From NCBI GenBank assembly GCA_004565275.1, contig SDOX01000121.1, forward strand, positions 45,070 through 109,069: a stretch of 64,000 nt of DNA, given 5' to 3'. The DNA is from Nannochloropsis salina CCMP1776. Taxonomy: Eukaryota > Sar > Eustigmatophyceae > Eustigmatales > Monodopsidaceae. The notes beneath the pieces were generated by a model, which had not been told where the DNA came from, ran no database searches, and was given only the letters and a program-made list of their open reading frames with translations. Below are positions 24,601-34,004 of this stretch, in pieces (position 1 is the first letter of the stretch; every line of letters begins with the position of its first letter). The position numbers and the translations under genes are program-made.

Positions 24601-25117
24601 AGCCCAAGTGAGTTTTGGCACGGTCATAGCACTCATGCTTGTCAGCGCACCATCCTCCACCTATTGAATTTTATTTAGCCAAAAAATATGGGGTAAGTTG
24701 ACGGAGAAAGAATTCGTAAGCATCGACTTTGCGTCAAAAAGCACAGTGTACGAAAAACGGCCAGCTAACCTTCGTAAAAGAGAATCCATTTCCTAGCACC
24801 GTCTCCCCATCCTGGTCGATGATAATATACTGCAGAAAATGTGTTAAAGTATCAAATTGTTGGGTAAGAAGTGGGTGTGCCTTGAGTCATGATATTTTTT
24901 CCTAAGGTGCGTCAGCCAGGTGCCCTGCCTACTAACCCGGTTTGGAGCCATCCAGGCACTTAGCCCTCTCGTCGTCCAACCAAACTCCTGGAACAAAGAC
25001 AGATTCATGCCCTTCCGCATGTGTAGGCTGCAGTCTTATCCCCATACAAAGCAAAAGGCACCCAAACAACAAATTGAGAGATCCTCTTCTTGGCGCTTTC
25101 CATCTTCCTTGCAGCAT
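21634..25117 (-). CDS. Pectin acetylesterase / Notum-family secreted hydrolase
   Basis: Extracellular serine hydrolase that removes acyl groups, as plant pectin acetylesterases or animal Notum do. Exon 1 (25117-24937) encodes a basic N-terminus, a hydrophobic signal segment (LNLLFGCLLLCMGIRL) and CLDGSKP. Following exons join in phase: YYRPGWGDGARKWILFYE then GGGWCADKHECYDRAKTHLG (GGW motif), WDMVSSDPETNPGLHNWNVV, YCDGNFWSGATMDTEE, LHFRGKFIQEAIMRDLTDFM, then ELVFAGCSAGAMIAYLQ with the nucleophile Ser, VVAVSDSGFLLDYRG with the likely acid Asp, FFAKYVVPYVKTPLFFIQS, and GYLLDSCAKHCG with the likely catalytic His. These blocks occur in family order and cover the whole domain. The C-terminal exon (about 22122-21634) adds a charged tail with no known domain. 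An alga's substrate need not be pectin; an acetylated wall polysaccharide or an O-acyl protein is possible. Confidence 0.88.
23145..23188 (-). repeat. CCCT array (coding strand) at a splice acceptor
   Basis: About eleven GGGA units on the plus strand. On the transcribed sense (minus) it reads CCCT and ends just before the CTTCAG acceptor of the exon beginning VVAVSDSGF of the pectin acetylesterase-like gene. Confidence 0.85.
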
Positions 25118-26216
25118 AGTCGCAGGTATGGATTGGCTAAAACACCAAAACAGCTTTGGTGTGAATGTACACTGCACAAGTATTGTCCCTGCCAGGTATC
25201 GTAATGTGTCCGTGTGAGAAAAATGAAGTGTGGATAGTCGTAAACAAATGTTCGGGTCTTTGAATTCTGATTTGACACAATCATTTCCTCCCATTTCGAG
25301 CAGCTGAAGCTTTGTAAGTGCTAAAAACGTATATAAATATTTGATTTGGAAATTCCTTAGATTTAATCCAAGATTATAAGGGTGACGAGATTGTCCATAA
25401 AGGGAAGGGAGCGAAAAGGAGGGAAGGCGTCGCAAAGAAGCAAACGTGTCCTGGACAGTCCTCACGTTGTCAAATCAGCAAAACAAGCTGACTGTGCGAA
25501 ATGGTAGATAAGTATCGCTACTGAGCTACTGGCGGCAACGACCTAGACACGTGATTTACAATGCAGCCAAAGCGCATTGCGCAAACCCCCACGACTTGCT
25601 GAGCTGATTTCTCTTTTCCTGCTGTTTCAAAATTTCAAAATTTAAACGCTTCAAGGGCGCAATCCGACCTGCATGGTCTTATCAGAAAAATGAATGTCAA
25701 ACCCCCAGCGATGAGCTAGACGCCGAGTAAAATGATGACAAATACATAAGAAAATGAAAAGACCATGCAGAGAGTCGAAATTCGAAAAATTATACAACGT
25801 GAAGTGTAAACCAAGCTCCTCGACGGAGCAAGGCCTATAGAGAAAGAGCTATAGATATTTAGAAGTCTTCGTTCCCGTCTTGACTGAGCAAAATTGCTTT
25901 TAATTGTCACCTATTCTGGCAGCACTTGTATTGAAAATTGAGATAAAGAATGGATTTTTGTTCATTTTCAACGCATATGACTGACTTCCACAAACTAAAT
26001 CGTCCAATGGCTATGGACAGGCACACAACTTCAAAAGATTGACGAAATCTCTTTTAATTGCTTGAGGAGAAGAATCATAACAATCCTTCACAAGCACTTC
26101 CCATTCACATACAGTTGAAATATGTCCATGTGCGCCGCTCACCGTAAGATTTATTTTAGGGCCTGTACATGGAAGCATATAATCTAATTTTTGCCCCGTT
26201 GATCTCCTTAACACTT
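25118..26216. other. Intergenic, no gene seen
   Basis: AT-rich region between the start of the pectin acetylesterase-like gene and the 3' end of the pyroglutamyl-peptidase gene, both minus strand. It should hold the promoter of the former and the 3' UTR of the latter. ORFs are short and without splice support. Confidence 0.45.
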
Positions 26217-27291
26217 TTAAGAAGGCTGGGGAAAATGGCGAGAGGAAAGATCAAGCAATCGTCTCAAAAACCGAAGTTGAGCGTCCTCCTTCACGCACGA
26301 GAAAGGAGGCAAGTGCACAAACAAGGCGGCGCTGTGGGCATGCCCTCGAGAAAGACAGAGGTCCATGGAACTAAAGTAGAGGTAGTTACAAACGAATCGG
26401 CCGGGATTGGATGAGATCGAAACCTCGTCGCGGCTGTATCCAGGATCGGATTGGGACGGTGCATGCAAAGACTGCAAGATGGCGGGGAGTGGCATGGTGG
26501 AGAATAGCGAAAAAGAAGTGTCGGGGTTCGTTCGAGAAACAGCCTTGCCTTGTGGCTGGAACGCCCTTTCGTCCGGCATTTCGAAGGAAGCTTCATTATG
26601 ACCTACCCTTTCAAGTCGAAAGCCCTTGATGTCGTTTCGTACACCCAGATGAACGAGCAAAAGATTGTCATTGTCGTTCAATCCTTCCTCCTTCAAATTC
26701 TGATGGATACCTTTCAGGGATTCCAAGGCTCCCGCCGCAGATGTCTCGAGAATATGAGTGGTGAGTCTATTAGTAACACCTGATTTGGACTTATGAGATA
26801 GATTGGTTGAAGAAAAGAAACAAAATGGAAACAGTGTGTGAAAGTGTGAGTCGCTCCGCTTGTAAGCAGACAGTCAGGGTTCACACTGCTGGCGTACTCG
26901 ATAAATGCCACCCAACTGAGATAACGGATAGACGTGAGAAAATGCGACGAAACGCAATAAGAAACTGCAAGTTAGCATTGTGTACAGCATTTACCTGGTC
27001 GCTCAGGAGTCGAGCCAGAGTCTCTGAGGGGTTCGTTAGCACGCCCTGAAACGGCCCAAAGCCGGTCACGACGATTCGAAGCTGAGAGGGACCTTGGGGA
27101 GGTAGGGGAATCCGTTTGATTTCTCTTTTTCGAGAAATGTTTTCCCGAAATCTGGTACCTGCGTTAGACAAATGTGACGGCTTCTCTGCGGAGGCCCGCA
27201 AGGGCCTCAACATATATTGCGAAGAAAGGAAAGCAGGAGTGCAGACGGATGATGAACTCGATAAGGACCGCAAATGACCGGGAGACTTCAA
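26217..27291 (-). CDS. Pyroglutamyl-peptidase I (peptidase family C15)
   Basis: Cysteine peptidase that removes N-terminal pyroglutamate from peptides, normally cytosolic. Exons 27291-26995, a 29-base exon 26916-26888, and 26766-26217 join in phase. The N-terminal block RIVVTGFGPFQGVLTNPSET is the family signature. Next come THILETSAAGALES, NLLLVHLGV, and FRLERVGHNEASFEMPDE with the catalytic Glu region. The catalytic Cys lies in NPGRFVCNYLYFSSMD and the His in SAALFVHLPPF, so the whole Cys-His-Glu triad is present. The chain is about 290 residues against roughly 215 for bacterial enzymes. The difference comes from a Ser/Arg-rich N-terminal leader before residue 70 (possibly a targeting peptide) and an insert before the active Cys. 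An internal ATG (MLRPLRAS) could be the true start. It stands head-to-head with an N-terminal glutamine amidohydrolase. Confidence 0.9.
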
Positions 27292-28175
27292 AAATATGTC
27301 ACCATAGTGCCCACATTGCCAAGGCCTGTAATTATATTATGGAAGGGATGCGTAATGGCTAAATTGGTATCCCTTTATGAAAATCTAAAATAAGTCATGC
27401 CTCTCGGAAAAAAACTGCCTAGAAGCGTACCTCGATGAAGAAAAAAGCAGACATGGCGCCTGAAAAGCATCAGAAAGACGAGCTAGGGCCATGACAGCGA
27501 TGAAAAACCTCCTCTTTACCTTTGACGGAGTCCATACCGATCGACTCGACATTGAAAGCTTCCGGTCAAACCGATGGAAAAGTCCTGTCTAAGGACGATA
27601 TCGTTTCAACCGGCTGGGATCGGGAATTTCGTCGGGAGAGTGCGAGCCAGCCTGAAAATGAAACGAAGGTAGAGTGAGCGGCTTGAGCACAACAATTCCA
27701 GTATTCGCTAGACTGTGTCGCTTTCCTCCGCTTGAAAAAAGAGTCCCAGAGCATAATTTATGCCTTTTTTCCAAGGCCGTGATCCGCGGGTATCCCAGCT
27801 CAAGGACATACCGTTACCGGCTTCAGAGGCGATTTCTCCCCTTTTCCCTGGCCCTTCCTACACCCACGCCTCCTTGATAGTTGCCCGGGCACAAAGGACT
27901 GACATATACCATCGCATACATCTCCTTCAAAGCACAGTATAAAGACGGGCGGGGGTGGTGTGTGATTGCTGGGGAGGTTGTCCTCACTCGCCTTCGCAGC
28001 ATCGTAGCTGAGAGCTACGGACTGCATGTGCGCTTGGGAAGCCAAGCGACAATCGCAGCTTGACTCGCAATCAGGACTATCAGGGGTACAAGAGGAGGTG
28101 CGTATCCGACGGCATCGAAAGGAGCCGCATCAGAATGAGCAATTATGGCAAAAATCGAAAGGAAAGCAGCAAAAT
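27292..28175. other. Shared upstream region, unresolved ORFs
   Basis: Between the divergent pyroglutamyl-peptidase (minus) and glutamine amidohydrolase (plus) genes. ORFs of 60-80 codons exist on both strands (for example minus 27566-27754, which follows a CATTTTCAG acceptor-like site), but none shows family similarity or phase-matched partners. It probably contains both promoters; an unrecognised small minus-strand gene is possible. Confidence 0.3.
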
Positions 28176-29516
28176 ATGATGGCCCGGGAGCCCTGTCTTC
28201 CAACCGCGTTAGCCTTACCCCGTTCCTGCTTCACCTATACGCGGTGTTTTTGCGAGGTAAATGCACACCATCACATTGGAGTCAAAGAGGGAAAGGGCCC
28301 GGAATGGGAAGAGAAATTGAAAGGGACCAGTCCACTGTCCCCGCGGTCCTCATCGGAAGCTCTACCTCTCCTTGCACCTCCCAGGAAAACGTATACTTGC
28401 TTCTCGCCAAGCTGCACGCCTTAATATCATCTTCGGAAGATCTTTTAGGATGCCAGCTGTATGCCTTATTTATATCAAATTCACTGAAAGCCTGTCCTAT
28501 CTGGATGCAGCGTGAAACGGGGGAAGCCTCGGGGGATGCGGATCAAGGAGAGGACAGGGAGGGAGCGGGGACGGAGGGCAACGAAGAAAAAAAAATCGCT
28601 GAAGTTGCGCTAAACGACGGACCAATATTATGGGACTATCACGGTTCGTAAGCCCGACGATAGGCGGGTTGAAGGCACGAGAGTAAGCGTCCTCCTGGGG
28701 TCAGCGCCAGTGGTGCCGCCCTTTTCCCCTTCCTCATAAGTTCTTTACGCTGCCCACCTTGACGTGCACAGTCGTCGCGCTTTTAGAGACGCCCGGGGGC
28801 CTGACCTATGTCTACGACTTGGACACGCGCCTGGAGCCCTTCCCTTGCCCGGCCGGAGCGTACGTGAAGAAGGCGTTCAAACCGGACTTGCCCCTGAGGG
28901 AGGAGTACAGACAGTACGTGGGAAGGACGAAAAAGAGGGCGGGGAGGACTGGAGATGGACGGAATGTGCAGGAATGGACAGGACATGTGGAGAACCTTCC
29001 ATGCGATGCCCCAACCTGTCTTCCCCCTCTCCTTCCCCAGGCGCTTTCGACGGGTGTCTTTCTCTCCCGTCCTTCGCGACTGCTTTGCCTCGGATAGATC
29101 CCATATGCGGGCATTGGATGGCTCCTGGACGGTCCCACCGCCCCTTTACCCGCCCATACGGTGCGTATAAAAGAGTGGAGGGAGGGAGGGAGGGAGGGAG
29201 GGAGGGTGGGGAGGAGGATTGGTGGTGAAGAGAAGAAGGCAAGTAATTTAGGGGCTCGGTGGGTGCCAAGGCTCGCCCTTTTTTCTGCGCCGATTAAGTC
29301 TTGCCTGTCCTCTTCCTTACTTCATTCTTATTTTCGCCTTGTCGGTTCCCTCCTCCCTCTTCCTGCGTGTCTAGGGGCGCCAACTCCGCCTCTGCCATGA
29401 CCCTGCCTGCCTTTTGGAAGGTGGACGAGGAGGAGGGAGGAGGGAAGGAGGGCGGGACGGAGGGGAAACTGGGGGAGGTTTTGTCACTCGGAGACTTGTT
29501 GAATCGTATAAAGTAA
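28176..29516 (+). CDS. NTAQ1: Protein N-terminal glutamine amidohydrolase
   Basis: Converts an N-terminal Gln of a protein to Glu, creating a secondary degron that arginyl-transferase can modify (Arg/N-degron pathway). Five exons, 28176-28256, 28385-28643, 28772-28913, 29041-29160 and 29375-29516, total 744 bases and 247 residues, close to the usual 200-230. The exon 1/2 junction creates TRCFCE joined to ENVYLLLAKL, placing the catalytic Cys exactly three residues before the conserved Asn. LYALFISN, GPILWDYH (catalytic His), TYVYDLDTRLEPFPCPAGAY (catalytic Asp) and CFASDRSHMRALDGSWTVPP all follow the family order. The C-terminal exon has a short acidic, Gly-rich insert before LSLGDLLNRIK. Reading exon 1 straight into exon 2 without splicing would put Ser in the Cys position, so the intron is needed for an active enzyme. 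Start: one of two adjacent ATGs. Confidence 0.94.
29178..29210 (+). repeat. GGGA intronic array after a donor
   Basis: GGGA units begin 17 bases after the donor of exon 4 in the glutamine amidohydrolase gene (intron 29161-29374), on the coding strand. Confidence 0.85.
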
Positions 29517-30167
29517 AGGGGAGAAGAAGACTGTGGGTGAAGGTGAGGGTTGGGGATTGGATCAGGGTTCCGACGGGGAGAGAAGCGTTTAAGCTCCCGG
29601 AACAGAGCGATGACGGGGAGGGCGGCGTGTGGGAGTGCAGGGTGCCTGTGACATTTTCCATGGTCCGAGGGCATCGGCAAGGCACAGATGCGTGGGTAGT
29701 TATTGTCACTGACGGCCGTCGATACACGTCGAAAGTGAGGAAAGTCTCGGAACATGTTGCTAGAAATGAATGCTGCGACGGGTTCAGCAACGTCTGCGAA
29801 TAGATGGTTGGTGTGATGGAGACACCGGGTAAAGAAGGCAGGGTATACCCCTGTCCCGGGCGTACGGTGGGGGGAATACACAAAGGATACTCAGGCGGGA
29901 TTTGGGGAGACGCGACCTCTCTCCTCTCTGTGCTGCTTTGCCTGCTTGGGATGGTCCCCTCCGACGCAGGAATTGGAGGTAGAGCAGGTGGTGGGAGACC
30001 AGGACATAAAAATCACGGATGCAGGCGACGCGCGGACTCGTGATCGTGCGTAGGACTTAACACCTTCATATGCCTCTCTTATGCTCGATCTTGGAGCCCT
30101 AACGCAAAAGCGATGCTCGCCCTTTGTCGCCCGTCCCCTACTTCGCTCCCTCTTTTCCCTCGCCAGC
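29517..30167. other. Convergent intergenic region
   Basis: Downstream of the plus-strand glutamine amidohydrolase and of the minus-strand gene ending at 30168. It contains ORFs of up to 80 codons without splice context. I support no gene here. Confidence 0.35.
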
Positions 30168-31125
30168 TCACCCCTTCTTCCCCCCTTGCACCTCGCCATC
30201 TTCTTCCATGAACCCCATCACGCTTTCCCTCAAACAAAGAGGTAGCTTTTCCAACCTCAGTGCCTTCCTCCTTTCCCCGTCGGGCCCGATGGCTGCTTGC
30301 TCCTCCTCCTCCTCCTCCCTCCTCTCGTCCGCCTCGTCCTCCTCCCCTTCCTCCCTGCCCACATGCCCATTCCGCTTTGAGGAGGCTCGCTTTCCCAGAG
30401 CCCGTGCCGTGGGGGGAGGGAGGGCGTCGACTTCCCGGTGTGACCACCGGACGATCTCCCGCGTGCGTTTTCCTGTCCAAAAAGCAAGGAAGAGGCGAAT
30501 GTCGAGGGAAATGATGCATTTATACTCCTGAGATCTAAGCCTCATGATAAACGACTCCACACTGGCCCTCGTGTCTCCCTGTGGCACCCATTCCTCAGGC
30601 TCTAACCCCCCTGCTTACCCCGTTTCGCCCCTGCCTTGCGGGCTCGAAAACGTTCTCGAAAGTGACGCGCCCACTCAGGCGACATGACGAGAAGCTCTTC
30701 TTCTTGGTAGTAGACACCTTGGAAGAATGATAAAAAAGAGATGAGGAACGAATCGAGAAGATTTATAACCGCGGCAAAGCCTCACCCCAGGGCATGGGGC
30801 CCTCATTTTGCTTCAGCCGGGCCCACGTACCTTCCCCAATGTCCCCCACCTCCCCACCTTCCGCCGTCCCAGGTCTCTGCACAGGGAATGCGTCCGCCAC
30901 GCTTTGCGTCATGTCCCTCATCGACGTACATCCACTTGCCCCGTCCCCAAGGCGCCGCTGCCCTCTCCTCCTGTCCTCGGTTGGGCCAGAGCCTTGCCTT
31001 TCCCCCTGGTGATCCCCTTCTTGCCAAGCTTGCTGGGCCGCCTCTTGACCCTGACAGCCTGACTGGCAGGGATAGGCAACGTGAATCGTCTCGGAGGGGT
31101 TTAACTCTCTGGAGGATGAAGGCAA
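30168..31125 (-). CDS. Unidentified minus-strand gene, acidic/basic low-complexity C-terminus
   Basis: Not recognised. Three minus-strand coding segments look real: one ending RLKQNEGPMPWG just before a GTGAGG donor at about 30784; one of about 34 residues at 30721-30620 (YYQEEELLVMSPEWARHFRE) bounded by good splice sites; and a last one starting near 30592 (EWVPQGDTRASVESFIMRLR) that runs to a stop at 30168 through a Glu-rich stretch. Charge-rich helices dominate. The 5' end is unclear: the first segment could start near 31125 or be preceded by exons farther right. It may be a nuclear or RNA-related protein, but nothing in the sequence fixes a function. Confidence 0.4.
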
Positions 31126-31195
31126 AGGTGGAGCCCGGGGGAGTAACTCTAAGGAGATAGCGGAGCATGATGAGACGTGGAGTGAGAATTGTCAC

Positions 31196-31715
31196 GGATA
31201 AAACAGAGGACCCTTTCTTTTTGAGAACGCAGCCGTGTCAGCGTATACGTGTTCGTGCCAGGTTCGCTTACCTGGGAAAGGAAAAGGAGGGGCAGGAGGT
31301 TTATGGCCGGACGGGAAAAAAGGGAATGGGGCCGTATACCAACCAGAAGCGAAGTGTCTGTCGCATGAACAAGAATGCGGCCGCCCTGCATGCCTGAATG
31401 GCATCGACGGAGTCGTTCGTGGCTGTGTGCGGGCGGTGTGTTGAAACGTTCTTAAAAAATAGAAAATATGCTCTTTATTTATCATCCATTTGTGCAGACG
31501 AGGCAGTAGGCGAGGTAGCCAGGAGGTTTTGGCTATCCCTTTTCCAGCCCCCCCAAACGACTGCCTTTGACTGCCACATGCATACCCACAGTTACTGTCG
31601 TGAGACTGTGCAGCATACGTTGCGCCACAACTAATGGGGCCGGTGGAGTCTTTGTCATTCTGAGGCGGGCTAGGCTTGTCACGGGGATTTGGCAGGCAGA
31701 GAGCACACATGTCGT
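31196..31715. other. Unresolved region upstream of the ZZ-finger gene
   Basis: Holds overlapping ORFs on both strands (the longest is minus 31192-31812), none with family similarity. Upstream exons or the promoter of the ZZ-finger gene, and perhaps of the divergent minus-strand gene, should lie here. Confidence 0.3.
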
Positions 31716-33375
31716 AGCCGCGACAAACGCCGCGGAGGCAGACGTTGGAAGACAGTATGGAGGTAAGTCCATGAAAGAGTTCATGCAATGTCCACTCTCT
31801 TTGTGTTTTCATACACCTTTTATTTGGCCTCCTGTCTCACATGTGTGTCCCGATCTCCTGTGACAGGGTCTGTTGCACTATCTTGAAGAGGAGGAGGAGG
31901 AGAAGGACAAGGAGGACAAGGAGGTATCAAATAAGCCGGAAAAGGGTAGTGATGGATCGAATGAAGCCGCAAAACCTTCCGGGCTGCCGAAATCGGCATC
32001 CACCATGGAAGATAATCGTGGATCTCTGCTCCCTACGGCCTACACCAGCCTCGATAAGCGACTGCGGCTTCCCCGGCTAACATCCCCCCAAAAACGTCCC
32101 CGTGAGGGAAAGGGGAAGGATGAGGGTCCAAGGAAGGGAAAGAGGAAGGTGAAGCACGTGCGATGGGCGGATGCCGCTTTGCTAGAAGAAGTCTTCCCTT
32201 TCTTCATGGACAGCCCCGTCGGTAAGCTTATGGGAGGGGGTGGAATAGACGGCGGAGGAAAGAAGGAACGAGAGATGACGAAGAGAGGACTTGTGAATTC
32301 CAAGGCAATGCTTGGAAAAGTTAGTCGCTCCGTTCGTATTTGAGGAATGCGTTTCCCCTTCCCGTTCCCGCAGATCCCTCTGCTCCTCGTGGAGCCAGCG
32401 AGCCCTTGTCATCTTCCTCCGCCTCACCGGTCCATCCAGGCGAGCAGGAAGGATTCAATCCTGCGACGCAAGCGTTGGAAGCACACCCTACATCACTGTC
32501 CACGGGGGCTGGGACGCCCACACTCGATTGGGAGGCACGTACGGGGGAAGAGGTCGGAGGAGAGAATGGCGCGGGGTTCAGACACGCATCCTGGCAGACC
32601 GTCTCTGTGGTCACTCGGAGGAAAGACATGCCTTCCTCTTTGCCACCTTTGCAAGGGAGGTGGGCCCACCCCTTGCCCTCTTCCTCCCCCGCTCCTGAAC
32701 CCGCCCGGCGGGAGAACGTCCGTGCCAAGGAGGACCAGGAGGAGAGCTCGGCATTCGAGTTCTTTTGTGACGCGTGCCTGTACACGCTGGAGGAAGATGA
32801 AGTACGGTACGTGACCGGTGTTGCTTCGCTCAGGACATGGGCCTGGACGCCCTCCACTGACAAAGCCAATCAATCCTCCAATCGGCCATCCTTCTGTCCA
32901 TCATCCCATGATTAGATACGAATGCCAAGTGTGCCCGGGGGAGTTCTGCCTGTGCCGCACTTGTTACGCCAAGCAATTTCAACCATCGCCTTCCACACTT
33001 TCATCCACGCAAGCGACGACGCGCGTCGGCCCACACCCTCACCCTTGCCTGCCCAACACTAGCAAGGTCCACATCACTTCGATACCCAAGGGCCTTGAGA
33101 AAGGAAAGGAGCATGAAGAGCAGCCCTGGAAGGAACACAGTGCAACTGTAGAGGTTGGGAACATAAAGGAAAAGGAAGCTAGCGGCTTTGTAAAAGAGGG
33201 AGAGGGAGACAGGGATAAGCAAAGCAAACAGGATGATAGCATACGGATGAGGGAGGGGGAGGCAACAGACACAGGATATGATGAGGGAGAGGAAGAGGAC
33301 GAAGAGGAGGGACCTTTGCTAGGTCCGGGAGGGGGCCCACGCTTTGGCAAATTAAAGTACACAGGTTCTCTGTAA
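31716..33375 (+). CDS. Protein with PP1-docking-like motif and ZZ-like zinc finger (5' end unresolved)
   Basis: An exon near 31716-31761 (RQTLEDSME) joins in phase to one starting after a CAG at 31866 (GLLHYLEEEEEE). This second exon contains a lysine-rich stretch ending KRKVKHVRWADAALLEEVFP; KHVRWAD resembles the RVxF/[KR]VxW docking site for protein phosphatase 1. It splices at about 32220 to an exon at 32374-32809 (DPSAPRGASEP onwards), which splices to 32915-33375. That last junction assembles FFCDACLYTLEEDEVRYEC followed by QVCPGEFCLCRTCYAKQ, a Cys pattern like ZZ-type zinc fingers (Cys pairs, RYxC, then FxLCxxC). The C-terminus is acidic and ends GPRFGKLKYTGSL. It may be a nuclear scaffold or ubiquitin-linked protein; the phosphatase link is inference. 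The 5' end is not located, so the start given is an exon edge, not a start codon. Confidence 0.55.
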
Positions 33376-34004
33376 GACAATAGTTTAGGTTGAGAAGAGT
33401 CAGTGATTTATGGCTTTGACAGAAAAAATCTCTGCTACCTTAATTTGAAGAGTGTCTCTTGTTTCATGAATACCTACACAAATTTAGTTCTGATCGGGAC
33501 CGTGACCGCGTGTGGGAGGAGACAAGCCCTCTTTCGGTACTTTTTTTCTACTTCCCATTCAAGGGTGCAACGTCAGGTCGGCAAGTTGGAGAAATTGTGA
33601 GATATAAAGGGACAACGTGAACAGAAAGTTATGAGCTAAGATATCTTGGATAATTTAAGACATATTTTGAAGTGAAACTACCGTGAAGAAGTTGCTAACA
33701 CTAACCCTCACCCGGGCCAAGTTACCGACGGACATTCGGAATTCCGAGGCAGGAAAATTTTGAATTAAACGGATTATTTCTTAACACGCCGCCTTCAGCT
33801 CTACCTGCCCAGTCCATCCCTCTGACCCGCCAGTGAACGGGCACGGCCGACACACGTAGTATAATGTAGTACAATTCAATAATTTACTCAAAAAAACATC
33901 TGTAATAATAGGTTTTGTGAGTTTAATCAATTGATGTGTTACACACGTCTTTCATTCTTCTTTACTTCATATTGTACACACAGGAAAACACATACGGTCC
34001 TTCA
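33376..34004 (+). other. Intergenic, AT-rich
   Basis: Between the ZZ-finger gene and the lipase gene, both plus strand. AT-rich near 33600-33700 and 33850-33930; probably the 3' UTR of the first and promoter of the second. No coding exon seen. Confidence 0.4.

Noticed and set aside
28145-28384. Reading the frame from 28145 straight into NTAQ1 exon 2 as the N-terminus
   Set aside because: It puts Ser at the catalytic Cys position; splicing 28256 to 28385 restores the conserved CxCEEN-type motif in phase.
33936-34004. Upstream start for the lipase
   Set aside because: The frame is open there but begins with GTG; the first ATG is at 34005.
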